Assembly: GCF_007741535.1 (NCBI RefSeq)
Contig: NZ_CP036525.1
Span: forward strand, 2,852,001-2,916,000
Reading direction: 5' to 3'
Length of the DNA stretch: 64,000 nt
Source: Rubripirellula lacrimiformis
GTDB taxonomy: Bacteria; Planctomycetota; Planctomycetia; Pirellulales; Pirellulaceae
Below, one piece after another: positions 14,964 to 24,099 of the stretch. The stretch's first letter is position 1, and every line of letters starts with the position of its first letter. Under the pieces are notes generated by a model. It ran no database searches, was not told where the DNA came from, and was given only the letters and a program-made list of their open reading frames with translations. The position numbers were made by a program, and so were the translations under genes.

Positions 14964-15965
14964 TCAATCGGTCGGCAATTGCGAGTTGGTGGAACAGGGG
15001 CCGTTTGCCGCACCGCTATCGCTGCGACTTTTGACGCCGTGTTCGTGCAGATGCAAGCGAAGGGTGGCATCCATCTTGGGCCACTTGCGAATGAATTGAT
15101 CACGCAGCTTCTTGGCGGTTTTGCGTTCAAGCCTTGCCATGGTCTTGATCTTCTTGGCGTGAGACGATCTGGGCGGGTGCGACCGTAATCGTTGCAAGCG
15201 TCGCCCCAGTACGACGTGATCATTGATTCGCCCCAGCCGGTTCTGAATGTCCTCGACAACCTCAGCGAGATGTTGGGTGCGGTTTTCGGGTAGCAAGTAC
15301 GCGAAAAGTTCCAGCGTATATCGCATCTGTTTGGCCTGAATCCGCAACTGGTGCAACTGGCGAAAGCTAGAGAAGTCCGTTGGTGTCGCCGAGAGAATCC
15401 CTTCGGTGGACTGCATGATTTGCTGTTCCGCCCACTCCCTCAGCGACTGGTTTGCAAGCGAGGAATCGCTGTCGACGGGAATCGCTCGTAGCATCCGATC
15501 AAGGCGTGTTTGCAGTTGTCGTTTTTTGATCAACTTCTGGTGCAGTTGCCAGATCGGACGCTGCGCATGACAACGTTCCTTCATGAATTGGCGGCGAATT
15601 CTCTTGCCGTGCTTTCCTTTCTTTGTTTTGCAATTTTCCAGCAATACATCCAGGTCGCGCGCATCGCCAGCCGCTCGGCGAATGCGATTCATCTGCTTTT
15701 GAAACCACTTCCGTTCTGTGCGAGGCAATATCCCAGCGTAGGCGTGCAACGCCGCCAGTGTGCGGCGCGACCAAACGCGTAATTGATGCACGGTTTCCGA
15801 AGAATCGGGAACCTCTTTTCCCGATTCGGACAGCCAGTGCATGACCCAGCACACTCGCAATCGAATCATCGACCGTGCGGCGGCGTCGATACGGTCGCCA
15901 GCGTCGGCCAAATTGTCTTCCTCCAACCCAGCGGAGTTTGGCGGATTCGTGATGGAAACATTCAT
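14964..15965 (-). CDS. CHAD domain protein
   Basis: The start is taken as the ATG at 15965 (MNVSITNPPNSAGLEED). The frame stays open further upstream only by running through the phosphoesterase gene. The 333-residue product is helical and rich in Arg, Lys and His. Recognisable CHAD features are the ETVHQLRVWSRRTLAAL helix, RRAAGDARDLDVLLE, and FRQLHQLRIQAKQMRYTLELF, which repeats the H-x-x-R-x-x-x-K-x-x-R pattern. CHAD domains bind polyphosphate. The gene starts 63 bp after the phosphoesterase stop on the same strand, so the pair may be linked in phosphate or polyphosphate metabolism. Confidence 0.85.
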   Translation of the reverse strand: MNVSITNPPNSAGLEEDNLADAGDRIDAAARSMIRLRVCWVMHWLSESGKEVPDSSETVHQLRVWSRRTLAALHAYAGILPRTERKWFQKQMNRIRRAAGDARDLDVLLENCKTKKGKHGKRIRRQFMKERCHAQRPIWQLHQKLIKKRQLQTRLDRMLRAIPVDSDSSLANQSLREWAEQQIMQSTEGILSATPTDFSSFRQLHQLRIQAKQMRYTLELFAYLLPENRTQHLAEVVEDIQNRLGRINDHVVLGRRLQRLRSHPPRSSHAKKIKTMARLERKTAKKLRDQFIRKWPKMDATLRLHLHEHGVKSRSDSGAANGPCSTNSQLPTD

Positions 15966-16027
15966 CCGCGATACCAAGCGTTTTTCAAGATTGCGTCTCG
16001 CGGTTCCACTCACAGGCGGCACCGGAT

Positions 16028-17245
16028 TTACGGTCGGACGTTTCGGGTGAACTGATCGCGGACCGTTCCGCCTTCTAGCAGGCAGGTGCCCTGTAGCGTT
16101 TCGTTCGTGAATTTCAACACGAACACATGGTTGCCTTGGTCGGCCATGCCGGGGGATTGCAGGAACCAACGGTCGGGTTTGGGGGTTCGCTGGGGAACGC
16201 CCAGTCCGCCTTCCCCGATGTAGACCACACCGGTTTCGTCTTGCACGCCGCCGCGAATCGGGACAGTTCGTTTGATGTTGTGTCCGTCCGCTTCGCAAAC
16301 CAAGTCGACGTTGTACTTTTCGAACAACGGCACCCAGCTCTTCAGACCGGAACCGGGTGACTTGACCGCGGGGTAGACCGGGCGATGGTATTGGGCGACT
16401 ACCCAGCGATGGCTGGCACGCGATTGTTTCAGTTCCGCCTTCAACCACTGTGCTTGGTCGCCTGCGGTGCTGGTCTCGGAATTCAACGTGGTGAAGCGAA
16501 CTTGGGGACCGATGTCGATGCCGTAATAGTTCAGGTCGCCCTCGGGGAATCCGAACACTTCGTTGAACGGTTTTCCTTTGTCGTGATTCCCACGGGCGGG
16601 GATGACCGGCAGCAATCGACCGTCCGGTGTGGTCGTCATTTCGTGGTCCGACAACCATGCGGACCAAAGATCCATCTTGGTGCCGGTGACCACATAGTCG
16701 CCACCGTGGGCGAGCGCCAAGATGTCATCGCCCAGGTCATCATTGTCGTACGAAGTCGCGACCAGATCGGCAATCATCTGGTTCATGCGTTGCCGGGCTT
16801 TGTGGTCCGAACGTGAATCGCCACCATGCAGAATGCTGAATTCGCGATCGGTTGCCGGAGCAGTCACAAAATAGAACACGGGCGATTGGTCCGCGTCGCT
16901 GACCATTTGGACTTCGTAAGCTGTCGCGGGTTGCAGATCGGTCAGGCGAACATGGTGGTAGTGCAGTTCGGATTCACCGCCGGTGTAGCGGCCCGAGTCA
17001 GCCAGTTGGGCGGCCTGGCTTTCATCGCTGCCTTTGACACGAAAGCGGAGCGAGTGGGACTTGCCGGCTTCGGCGGTACTCCAGGAAACCGTCGCCGTGG
17101 TTGCCGGATCGTCGGTCCAGACCACACGCCATTGGGCTGGTTGGGTACCGGATAGCGGAGCGGCGGCATCGGCAGTTCCGGTTGCCAACGTCAAGCAGCA
17201 CAGGATGCCCAGAATCAGCGAATGGGCAGGTTTCAGTCGTGTCAT
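16028..17245 (-). CDS. Exported purple acid phosphatase-like metallophosphoesterase
   Basis: This 405-residue protein has a signal peptide (SLILGILCCLTLATGTADA) and an N-terminal fibronectin-III-like domain with WRVVWTDDPATTATVSW and LTDLQPATAYEVQM. The catalytic domain follows with metal ligands in LHGGDSRSD, ALAHGGDYVV, PARGNHDKG, VVAQYHRPVY and EADGHNIKR, which is the order seen in purple acid phosphatases and related enzymes. The usual GDxxY tyrosine is not obvious, so an exact subclass is not given. It probably acts in the periplasm on phosphate esters. The gene precedes the CHAD gene on the minus strand. Confidence 0.85.
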   Translation of the reverse strand: MTRLKPAHSLILGILCCLTLATGTADAAAPLSGTQPAQWRVVWTDDPATTATVSWSTAEAGKSHSLRFRVKGSDESQAAQLADSGRYTGGESELHYHHVRLTDLQPATAYEVQMVSDADQSPVFYFVTAPATDREFSILHGGDSRSDHKARQRMNQMIADLVATSYDNDDLGDDILALAHGGDYVVTGTKMDLWSAWLSDHEMTTTPDGRLLPVIPARGNHDKGKPFNEVFGFPEGDLNYYGIDIGPQVRFTTLNSETSTAGDQAQWLKAELKQSRASHRWVVAQYHRPVYPAVKSPGSGLKSWVPLFEKYNVDLVCEADGHNIKRTVPIRGGVQDETGVVYIGEGGLGVPQRTPKPDRWFLQSPGMADQGNHVFVLKFTNETLQGTCLLEGGTVRDQFTRNVRP

Positions 17246-17330
17246 CGGAATGCGAATCCAATCGATGGGATGGGTGGGGGCGGTCTGCCGCTAATTGCGA
17301 CGGCCGCGGTGAGGATGGGGGGATGCGGAG

Positions 17331-18254
17331 CTAGTCGGAGGGCGGAGTTGGTGTGGTTGCGGTCGGGGGCGGCGGTTGTGACGTCATCCAATAGGCCAAT
17401 AGCGCCAAAGGGACTCCGCCGTTTGCGATCCGGATCAATGTTTCGGGCCAAGCGTCGCTGCCGAGTGCCGTCATTCTACTCGCCGCCGTTACAAAGCCCC
17501 AAACGACCATGTAGAACGCCGCCCAACGCGACCGAAAGACCAACAAGACCAAGGCCACGATGATGTCCGCGATTCCGATCACAACCAGCACTTGTTCGGC
17601 CGTCGCCTGGGTACATCCGGTGTCGGTCCATTGCATGTCCGATAGCAGAATTAGATCGGTAAACGGGGCGTAACACTGGTACGCCTTGTAGCCATGTGCG
17701 GCGAATGTGCAGGCCGCCGCGACGGTCAACATCAGCACGATGTTGCTGGTTCGCCGGAGCTGCGCGGACGCTTTCAAAGGGGCTCCCCAGCCAGCACCAC
17801 CGCAGACCGCCAATGCCAATGGGGCAGCGTAACGGACCGCGTGTTCGGGTAGCGCCAATTCCGCAAACACGGCTGCTCGCATCATGTGCGCCGCGGCGAG
17901 CAACAGCATCCAAATCGCGATCCATGACGCGGCCGCACGGTCAAGCCAACGCACCAATTTCGATCCCGATGGTCCATTGGGATTTTGGCCCATCCACCAA
18001 CCGGTCACACACAGCAGTCCACCGGCGACCAATGTCGCCAGTGCACCCCCGTTGTCGATTGCTTGGGCAACCGTTTCGGACCAATGGCAATCGAAATACA
18101 GCCAACCGTAGATGTCGCTTTCCGTTTCGAAAGACGAAAACAGATAGCGTCCGCCCAGCCCGAAACATTCGATCACGACCACCATGCGCAAGCACGCCAT
18201 CATCCGACGGGTGGCCGAATGGTCGCTGAACGTTGGTGGTGCGGGTGCATTCAT
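17331..18254 (-). CDS. Polytopic membrane protein of unknown function
   Basis: The 307-residue product has about seven hydrophobic segments, for example ATLVAGGLLCVTGWWMG, WIAIWMLLLAAAHMM, IVLMLTVAAACTFAA and VLVVIGIADIIVALVLLVF. The C-terminus is a proline/threonine-rich tail. No catalytic motif or transporter family is recognised. It has a start ATG at 18254. The 140 bp between it and the next gene show no feature. Confidence 0.7.
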   Translation of the reverse strand: MNAPAPPTFSDHSATRRMMACLRMVVVIECFGLGGRYLFSSFETESDIYGWLYFDCHWSETVAQAIDNGGALATLVAGGLLCVTGWWMGQNPNGPSGSKLVRWLDRAAASWIAIWMLLLAAAHMMRAAVFAELALPEHAVRYAAPLALAVCGGAGWGAPLKASAQLRRTSNIVLMLTVAAACTFAAHGYKAYQCYAPFTDLILLSDMQWTDTGCTQATAEQVLVVIGIADIIVALVLLVFRSRWAAFYMVVWGFVTAASRMTALGSDAWPETLIRIANGGVPLALLAYWMTSQPPPPTATTPTPPSD

Positions 18255-18394
18255 GGACGCAGCATCATAGTTTATGAATTGCGTGGATGGGGTCTGGGTG
18301 GAGGGGGCCTGGGGAGAACCACCGTAACAAAACTATTCGAATGCGAAACCGATGCCCGCTACGGGACATCGGTCTTCAAGCTTTCGCAGCGCCG

Positions 18395-19786
18395 TCACTC
18401 AATGGCCGCGGGCACGATGATCGCGCCCTCTTGCCGTAAAGTCGAGGCGTTGGCGGTTCCGCGACAAAGACGGCTGATGCCTTCGGACTCGCAGATCGAA
18501 GCCACCAAACACAAGAAAGCATCCGCACCATCAGGGTCCGTTGAGGACGTGCGATACGTTTCGCAAAAATGGCGAATGTCGCTGTCGAAAATCAAGTCGA
18601 TGTTTCGGTTTTGTAAGTATTCGAGTGCCTTTTCCAGACAGGCTTCGGGGCATGATTTATAGCTTCCTCGGAATCCAATCCGATTGGCAACTTCGCGGGG
18701 GTAGGTTTCGAAGATGGATCGATGCGAGTTGGCGTTTGCCGTGTCCAGCAGAGTGCAGTACCCGTCGCTGGAAAGACGGCCTAGCAAGGCGGCACCGCAG
18801 ATCGTCATGGAGAACACATTTTGGAACAGATGTTTCAGCGGCGGGCTTCCTTGGGTTGCCGTGTCGGTGCACCGGCGCTGCCAGAAATCCTTGTCTTTCC
18901 AAGGTGTGAACTTGGCTAGGTCAGTCATCTCGGCGCCCGCGTTTTCGTTCGCAAACCGCAGGGCAAGCTGGTCGCTGACATAACGAACCCATCGATCCCG
19001 AGTGCGAAAAACGGGTTGCCCCAATCGTGCTGCGAATTCGGGATCGTTCAGCAAACCTATTGGAATCGAGAACGGGAAGTCGAATGCAGCGGATCGAATC
19101 GTGCAATCGCTTTCCAGTGAATCGGATAGTTCAGGCAGCGTCCAACCGCGTCGGTTGTGTTTCCAGGATTGCTTGCTGTCGAAGGGACGCGTTAGGCGGC
19201 GATTGCGACCTGTTGCTTCGATGGCGTACTTCTTGTCACCCAACCGAATCGCTTCCATCAGGATGATCTTCTTTGCCTGATCGCCTGCCTTCCGCGGAGC
19301 ACCAAAATCGGCACCCATCACCCTGGGACGGAACCCCAGGCAAGCGTCCAGCATCGTTGCCAGCGACTGGGGATCCGCGAGACGATGGTCGGTTCCAATT
19401 TCGATCAACGACGTCGGCGGCAGGCCACTGTTCGAAATCAGCGACTGGCTATCGGTTAGTGGAATCACATCGTCCTGAGGTGAGTGCAAGATGATCGTGT
19501 TCTGCGACACGCTTGTGACGGTGCCCCATCGCTTCCATGCGGGACAAAGCAGCACCAACGGTGTTCGGCCACTGTTCATGTTGATTGCGACGGCGCCGCC
19601 GCGAGACGATCCGACGATCACGTCAGGCTGGTGCCGGACCAACTCCGCTTCCGCAATTCGAACCGCTTGGTCAAAGTCCTCGTCTGGAAGTGCGGGGTTG
19701 AAAACTTCATGACCCGCGTCCGCCAGGAAGCTGGGTTTGCGGCCGCCGGTGACGGAATTCCAGCCGTGTAGAAAAAGGATCTTGAT
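18395..19786 (-). CDS. Alpha/beta hydrolase fused to a DUF429-like domain; start codon reads ATC
   Basis: The N-terminal 170 residues form a small serine-hydrolase-like domain: ILFLHGWNS, then DVIVGSSRGGAVAINM with the nucleophile elbow GSSRGG, and GTDHRLADP with the likely catalytic histidine. From about residue 175 a second domain begins VMGADFGAPRKAG and has AFDFPFSIPIGLL, the pattern of DUF429 (RNase H-like fold). Relatives begin M-K-I-L-F-L-H-G-W. Here that first codon is ATC at 19786-19784, with AAGG seven bases upstream. No ATG, GTG or TTG lies in frame until an ATG at 19918 inside a repeat element. Start and expression are therefore uncertain. The substrate is unknown. Confidence 0.65.
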   Translation of the reverse strand: MKILFLHGWNSVTGGRKPSFLADAGHEVFNPALPDEDFDQAVRIAEAELVRHQPDVIVGSSRGGAVAINMNSGRTPLVLLCPAWKRWGTVTSVSQNTIILHSPQDDVIPLTDSQSLISNSGLPPTSLIEIGTDHRLADPQSLATMLDACLGFRPRVMGADFGAPRKAGDQAKKIILMEAIRLGDKKYAIEATGRNRRLTRPFDSKQSWKHNRRGWTLPELSDSLESDCTIRSAAFDFPFSIPIGLLNDPEFAARLGQPVFRTRDRWVRYVSDQLALRFANENAGAEMTDLAKFTPWKDKDFWQRRCTDTATQGSPPLKHLFQNVFSMTICGAALLGRLSSDGYCTLLDTANANSHRSIFETYPREVANRIGFRGSYKSCPEACLEKALEYLQNRNIDLIFDSDIRHFCETYRTSSTDPDGADAFLCLVASICESEGISRLCRGTANASTLRQEGAIIVPAAIE

Positions 19787-19848
19787 GGTGCGGCCTTGTT
19801 GTCGGTGGCTGTCAAACGAGGTGGGATGCGGTCGTGGGCGTTTTGTTG

Positions 19849-20024
19849 GTAGTACCGCCTTCAGGCGGCGTGCAGCTAGCTGCGGAGCGGCGGCAGCCAA
19901 ATCCGGTTGCCGAGGCAACCGGCATGAGGCTTTCGCCTCTCCGAGGCTGTCGTTCGCTGGACACTCTCTTTAGGCGGAATTGTATGGGTTGCCGGGTATC
20001 GAATCCGGCTGAAGCCGGTACTAC
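19849..20024. repeat. Inverted-repeat-bounded element, MITE-like
   Basis: A 176-bp element starts GTAGTACCGCCTTCAGGCGG and ends CCGGCTGAAGCCGGTACTAC, whose reverse complement matches the start at 18 of 20 positions. Inside is a strong hairpin (CCGGTTGC...GCAACCGG at about 19912-19931) and other short palindromes. The layout is typical of dispersed non-coding repeats. It lies just upstream of the hydrolase-DUF429 gene and between it and the DUF1549 gene. Confidence 0.7.
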
Positions 20025-20237
20025 GAACGGTGGGGACTTGTTTTGATCGTGGAGGGCTGAACTCGTTCTCGGTTACGGAGGTTAGCAGCTTCACTCCGTC
20101 ATGGATTTCTGAGCGATCGCTCCTCTGCACCTTCGGCAGTCCGCTATTTAGTAAATACTGTTTGCTTAATGGGTAGAGGAAAGTTACGATCGTACTTTTG
20201 CGGGAAGGCGGTCGCGTGTTTTCACAGGAGTGATACC

Positions 20238-22535
20238 TTGGTTTATCGTTGGATTCACTGGCTGGCGTTGGGTTCAACGGGGCTGGCCTTCTGTGGGGCG
20301 ACGTTGGCGGTTGCGGATGAACCGGTTCAGTTCGAGCGTGATGTTGCGCCGTTGCTGCTAAACCGCTGTGTTGAGTGTCACCAGGGGGCTGAACCGTCCG
20401 GCGGACTGTTGCTTACCACGCAGGCCGGCTTGTTGGCCGGTGGCGAATCCGGTGCGGCGGTGGATCTTGATACGCCCAGTGATAGTGAATTGCTGCTACG
20501 CGTCCACGGTGGTGAAATGCCTCCGGCGCAAAAGGGTGTATCGCAGCAGTTGCCAGCGGATGAAATCGCGGTGCTGCAGCGTTGGATCGCGGGGGGAGCC
20601 GACTGGCCTGCGGACCGAAAACTGGACTGGTTTGAACGCACCAGTTCTGGCCGAAGTGGCCGTGATTGGTGGTCGCTTCAGCCGGTCGTCCGGCCGAGCG
20701 TTCCGCGACTCACTTCGTTGCCTCAGCCGCCCAATCCGATTGACGCTTTTGTTTTTTCGGGCCTGGAACGGGCGGGATTTGTTCCTGCGCCGCAAGCCGC
20801 ACCGCGTGTTCTGCTGCGACGACTGTACGTGGATCTCACCGGTTTACCACCGACCCAGATGCAGATCGAAGCATTCGAAGCTGACCCGTCGGACCAGGCA
20901 TGGGACCAGGAAATTGATCGCTTGTTGGATTCGCCGCAATACGGACAGCGGTGGGCGCGGTACTGGCTGGACTTGGTCCGTTACGCGGACACCAGCGGGT
21001 ATGAACGGGATCAAGAAAAGCCGTTTGCGTGGAAGTATCGCGACTGGGTGGTCGATGCGTTGAACGCCGACATGCCTGTGGATCAATTCATCATCCAACA
21101 GTTGGCGGGTGACGAGATCCCCGGTCGGACCGAGAAGTCCACGATCGCGACGGGGTTTCTGCGGCTGGGAACTTGGAATGACGAACCGAACGACCCGCTG
21201 GATTATCAATACGACCGCTTGGAGGATTTGGTCCATACGACGTCATCGGCGTTCCTGGGGCTGACGGTCAAATGTGCACGTTGCCACGCGCACAAATTTG
21301 ATCCCATCATGCAAGAAGATTACTACCGTATGGCATCCGCGTTTTGGGCGGGACCGATTGGGCCACGCGCACGCGACTTGCTGGGTGGCCCCAGTGCGAA
21401 AGAATTGGGGTTCGACGATGTTCTTGGCTGGACGGATCTGACCAGCAAGCCAGAACCGATCCGGTTGCTTGCCAATGGGGAACGTGATGCACCGCTACAG
21501 GAAGTACGGCCCGCTTCCCTGTCGATGTTTCCCCAGCTGGAACGAGAATTTGAAGCACCGCCCGAGGATGCAAGGACGTCGCAGCGTCGACTGCAGTTGG
21601 CCCAGTGGATTGCCCATCCTGAAAATCCGTTGACCGCGCGAGTCTATGTCAATCGACTGTGGGGGCATCATTTCGGTGCGGCGATCGTTCGGTCTCCCAA
21701 TAATTTCGGATTTTTGGCGGACCCGCCGACACACCCCAGGCTGCTGGATTGGTTGGCGGCCGAGCTGGTTTCGGGGGACTGGAAAACCAAGCGGATTCAC
21801 AAGCTGATTTTGACATCCCAAACATGGCGGCAATCGTCGTTGCATCCGCAATCGGACAAGTACGAAACGAAAGATGCGGGCAACCGTTTGTGGTGGCGAG
21901 CCAAGATCCGGCGTCTGGATGCCGAAGCGTTGCGGGATTCGATGTTGGCGACCACGGGTGAACTGGATCTGCGACTTGGCGGACCCGGTTTCCAACCCGA
22001 AATCAGTGCCGCCGCGCTGGAAGGGCTGTCGCGAAAGTCAAAGGCGTGGCAGGTGTCGCCGCAACAGGAACAGTTCCGACGAAGTTTGTACCTTTATTCC
22101 AAACGCGCTTTGCTGTCACCAATGATGACGACGTTCAATTTTTCGGACGCCAATCAATCGTGTGCACAACGAGACGTGACCACGGTGCCGACGCAGGCAT
22201 TGGTGATGATGAACAACCCGTTTGTGCATGATCGATCGCAGAGTTTGGCCAAGAATGCAGTCGCCCAGTCCGATCCGGTGCAAGCGATGTGGTCGGCCGT
22301 ATTGGCCCGATCCCCGGCCGCGGATGAGCGGCGTGACGCCGAACGATTTTTGGCATCGCAGCGAGATCTGTTTGCACAATCCAGCGACCAGTCCGACGCG
22401 CCGGCAAGCGTCGCCCCCGACGTCAAGGCTGCCGCCGATCCATCGCGCACGCCGCCCATCGATCCCACCGAACTCGCGCTGGCCTCGTTGGCACAAGTGC
22501 TAATCAATTCGAACGAATTTCTGTACGTAGACTGA
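20238..22535 (+). CDS. Planctomycete cytochrome c with DUF1549 and DUF1553 domains
   Basis: A TTG at 20238 has AGGAG seven bases upstream and leads straight into a signal peptide (WLALGSTGLAFCGATLAVADE). The ATG at 20169 lacks both and was not used. An N-terminal c-type heme motif CVECH (about residue 50) lies in the planctomycete cytochrome c domain. The DUF1549 region follows, with a second CARCH motif. DUF1553 occupies the C-terminal part (VYVNRLWGHHFGAAIV, NFSDANQSCAQRD, TTVPTQALVMMNNPF). The product is exported, probably a redox partner or oxidase of unknown substrate. A DUF1501 gene follows 26 bp later, the usual partner. Confidence 0.88.
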   Translation: MVYRWIHWLALGSTGLAFCGATLAVADEPVQFERDVAPLLLNRCVECHQGAEPSGGLLLTTQAGLLAGGESGAAVDLDTPSDSELLLRVHGGEMPPAQKGVSQQLPADEIAVLQRWIAGGADWPADRKLDWFERTSSGRSGRDWWSLQPVVRPSVPRLTSLPQPPNPIDAFVFSGLERAGFVPAPQAAPRVLLRRLYVDLTGLPPTQMQIEAFEADPSDQAWDQEIDRLLDSPQYGQRWARYWLDLVRYADTSGYERDQEKPFAWKYRDWVVDALNADMPVDQFIIQQLAGDEIPGRTEKSTIATGFLRLGTWNDEPNDPLDYQYDRLEDLVHTTSSAFLGLTVKCARCHAHKFDPIMQEDYYRMASAFWAGPIGPRARDLLGGPSAKELGFDDVLGWTDLTSKPEPIRLLANGERDAPLQEVRPASLSMFPQLEREFEAPPEDARTSQRRLQLAQWIAHPENPLTARVYVNRLWGHHFGAAIVRSPNNFGFLADPPTHPRLLDWLAAELVSGDWKTKRIHKLILTSQTWRQSSLHPQSDKYETKDAGNRLWWRAKIRRLDAEALRDSMLATTGELDLRLGGPGFQPEISAAALEGLSRKSKAWQVSPQQEQFRRSLYLYSKRALLSPMMTTFNFSDANQSCAQRDVTTVPTQALVMMNNPFVHDRSQSLAKNAVAQSDPVQAMWSAVLARSPAADERRDAERFLASQRDLFAQSSDQSDAPASVAPDVKAAADPSRTPPIDPTELALASLAQVLINSNEFLYVD

Positions 22536-22561
22536 TTCCCGCCACAAGGATCTGAGTCCAA

Positions 22562-23998
22562 ATGTCTGATCAACCGAAGTTCCCCTGTGGTCAATCACGT
22601 CGTGAATTCGTCTGGGAAATGGGCGCCGGGTTCACCGGTGTCGCCCTAGCGGGAATGTTGTCCGGAAACGGTTCGGCGATCGCGGGCCAGCCCCTGCGCG
22701 GCTCTGCACTGGCCAGCGCTGTACCGCGGGCAAAGTCCGTGATCTTTCTGATGATGAACGGTGCTCCGTCACAGGTCGACACGTTCGACTACAAGCCCGA
22801 GCTGGAAAAGGCTGCGGGCAAACAATTGCCGGCGGACAAAAAGTTCACCAACTCGGGCGGCCGGGCAATGGGTTACCTGACCCCAGCGTGGCGACCGTTT
22901 CGGCCGGGTGGCGAAAGTGGCCTGATGGTTTCGGACTACTTTCCGAAGGTCCGAGAGCATGCCGACAAACTGTGCGTGATCAATTCCTGTCATACCGACA
23001 GCCACGCCCACGGTTCTGCGCTGGTGGCGATGAACACGGGCAAGACACAGATTGGACGCCCTTCGCTAGGCAGTTGGTGTGTGTATGGGATGGGGTCCGA
23101 GAACGAGAATTTGCCTGGCTATGTCGTCATTCTTGACAAACGGGGTGGCCCCATCGGTGGTCAGTCAAATTGGTCCAGCGGTTTTATGCCCGGCACGTAC
23201 AACGGAACGCTGTTTCGTCCGGTCGGCAATCCGATCTTGGATCTGAAAGGCCCTGACCACATTACACAGGCCGTCCAACGTGAACAGTTGGATCTGTTAG
23301 CGCGTTTCAATCAAAAACATTTGGCGGCACGGGCAGGTCGCCAGACGCTGGCCGATCGGATCGAAAGCTTTGAGCTGGCGTATCGCATGCAGGCGGCAAC
23401 CCCCGAAGCGGTCGACCTCAGTCAAGAGAGCGCCGCGACGCTGGAAATGTATGGCGTCGGGCAAAAGCCAACCGATGAATACGGCCGAAACTGTTTGATC
23501 GCCCGGCGGTTGGTGGAACGCGGGGTTCGCTTTATCCAACTGTATTCCGGCGGCGGTCACTTAGAGGAAACTTGGGATGCTCACGAAAGCATCGAAAAGA
23601 ATCACGGTGGCCACGCCGCAGAGGTGGACCAGCCGATCGCCGCACTGCTGACAGATCTGGAGCAACGCGGAATGCTAGAAGACACATTGGTCATTTGGGG
23701 CGGTGAATTTGGACGCATGCCATTCAGCGAAGGAAAGGATGCGCCCGGCCGCAACCACAATCCGTATGGATTCACGATGTGGATGGCCGGTGGGCATGTG
23801 AAGGGTGGAACGACTTACGGCAAAACCGACGAGCTTGGGTTCGAGGCCGTCGAGGATAAAGTGCATTTGCACGATTTGCACGCAACGATTCTGCATGCGA
23901 TGGGGATGGACCACGAGTTGTTGTCGTGGTTCCATCAAGGGCGTGAAGAGACGCTGACGGACGTGGGAGGCCGCATTATTCATGATCTATTTGCATGA
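22562..23998 (+). CDS. DUF1501 protein, Tat-exported, sulfatase-fold
   Basis: The 478-residue product begins with a Tat-type signal (QSRREFVWEMGAGFTGVALAG). DUF1501 proteins share the alkaline phosphatase/sulfatase fold. Here MMNGAPSQVDTFDYKP, CHTDSHAHGS, and WGGEFGRMPFSEGKDAPGRNHNP are recognisable. The enzymatic role of the family is unproven. An AGGA lies ten bases upstream of the ATG. The gene follows the DUF1549/DUF1553 cytochrome and ends with ATGA overlapping a possible start of the ROK gene. Confidence 0.9.
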   Translation: MSDQPKFPCGQSRREFVWEMGAGFTGVALAGMLSGNGSAIAGQPLRGSALASAVPRAKSVIFLMMNGAPSQVDTFDYKPELEKAAGKQLPADKKFTNSGGRAMGYLTPAWRPFRPGGESGLMVSDYFPKVREHADKLCVINSCHTDSHAHGSALVAMNTGKTQIGRPSLGSWCVYGMGSENENLPGYVVILDKRGGPIGGQSNWSSGFMPGTYNGTLFRPVGNPILDLKGPDHITQAVQREQLDLLARFNQKHLAARAGRQTLADRIESFELAYRMQAATPEAVDLSQESAATLEMYGVGQKPTDEYGRNCLIARRLVERGVRFIQLYSGGGHLEETWDAHESIEKNHGGHAAEVDQPIAALLTDLEQRGMLEDTLVIWGGEFGRMPFSEGKDAPGRNHNPYGFTMWMAGGHVKGGTTYGKTDELGFEAVEDKVHLHDLHATILHAMGMDHELLSWFHQGREETLTDVGGRIIHDLFA

Positions 23999-24099
23999 GT
24001 GTTGGCGAGCCCCGGCGGATTCGTATCGGCGGATTCGTATCGGCGGGTCGGTTTGTGGGCGTCCGTTTCCGTGCCGGGATTCTCGAAGCATCGTTTGCC

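Noticed and set aside
15966-16667. N-terminal extension of the CHAD gene
   Set aside because: It overlaps the phosphoesterase in another frame and has an arginine-rich shadow composition.
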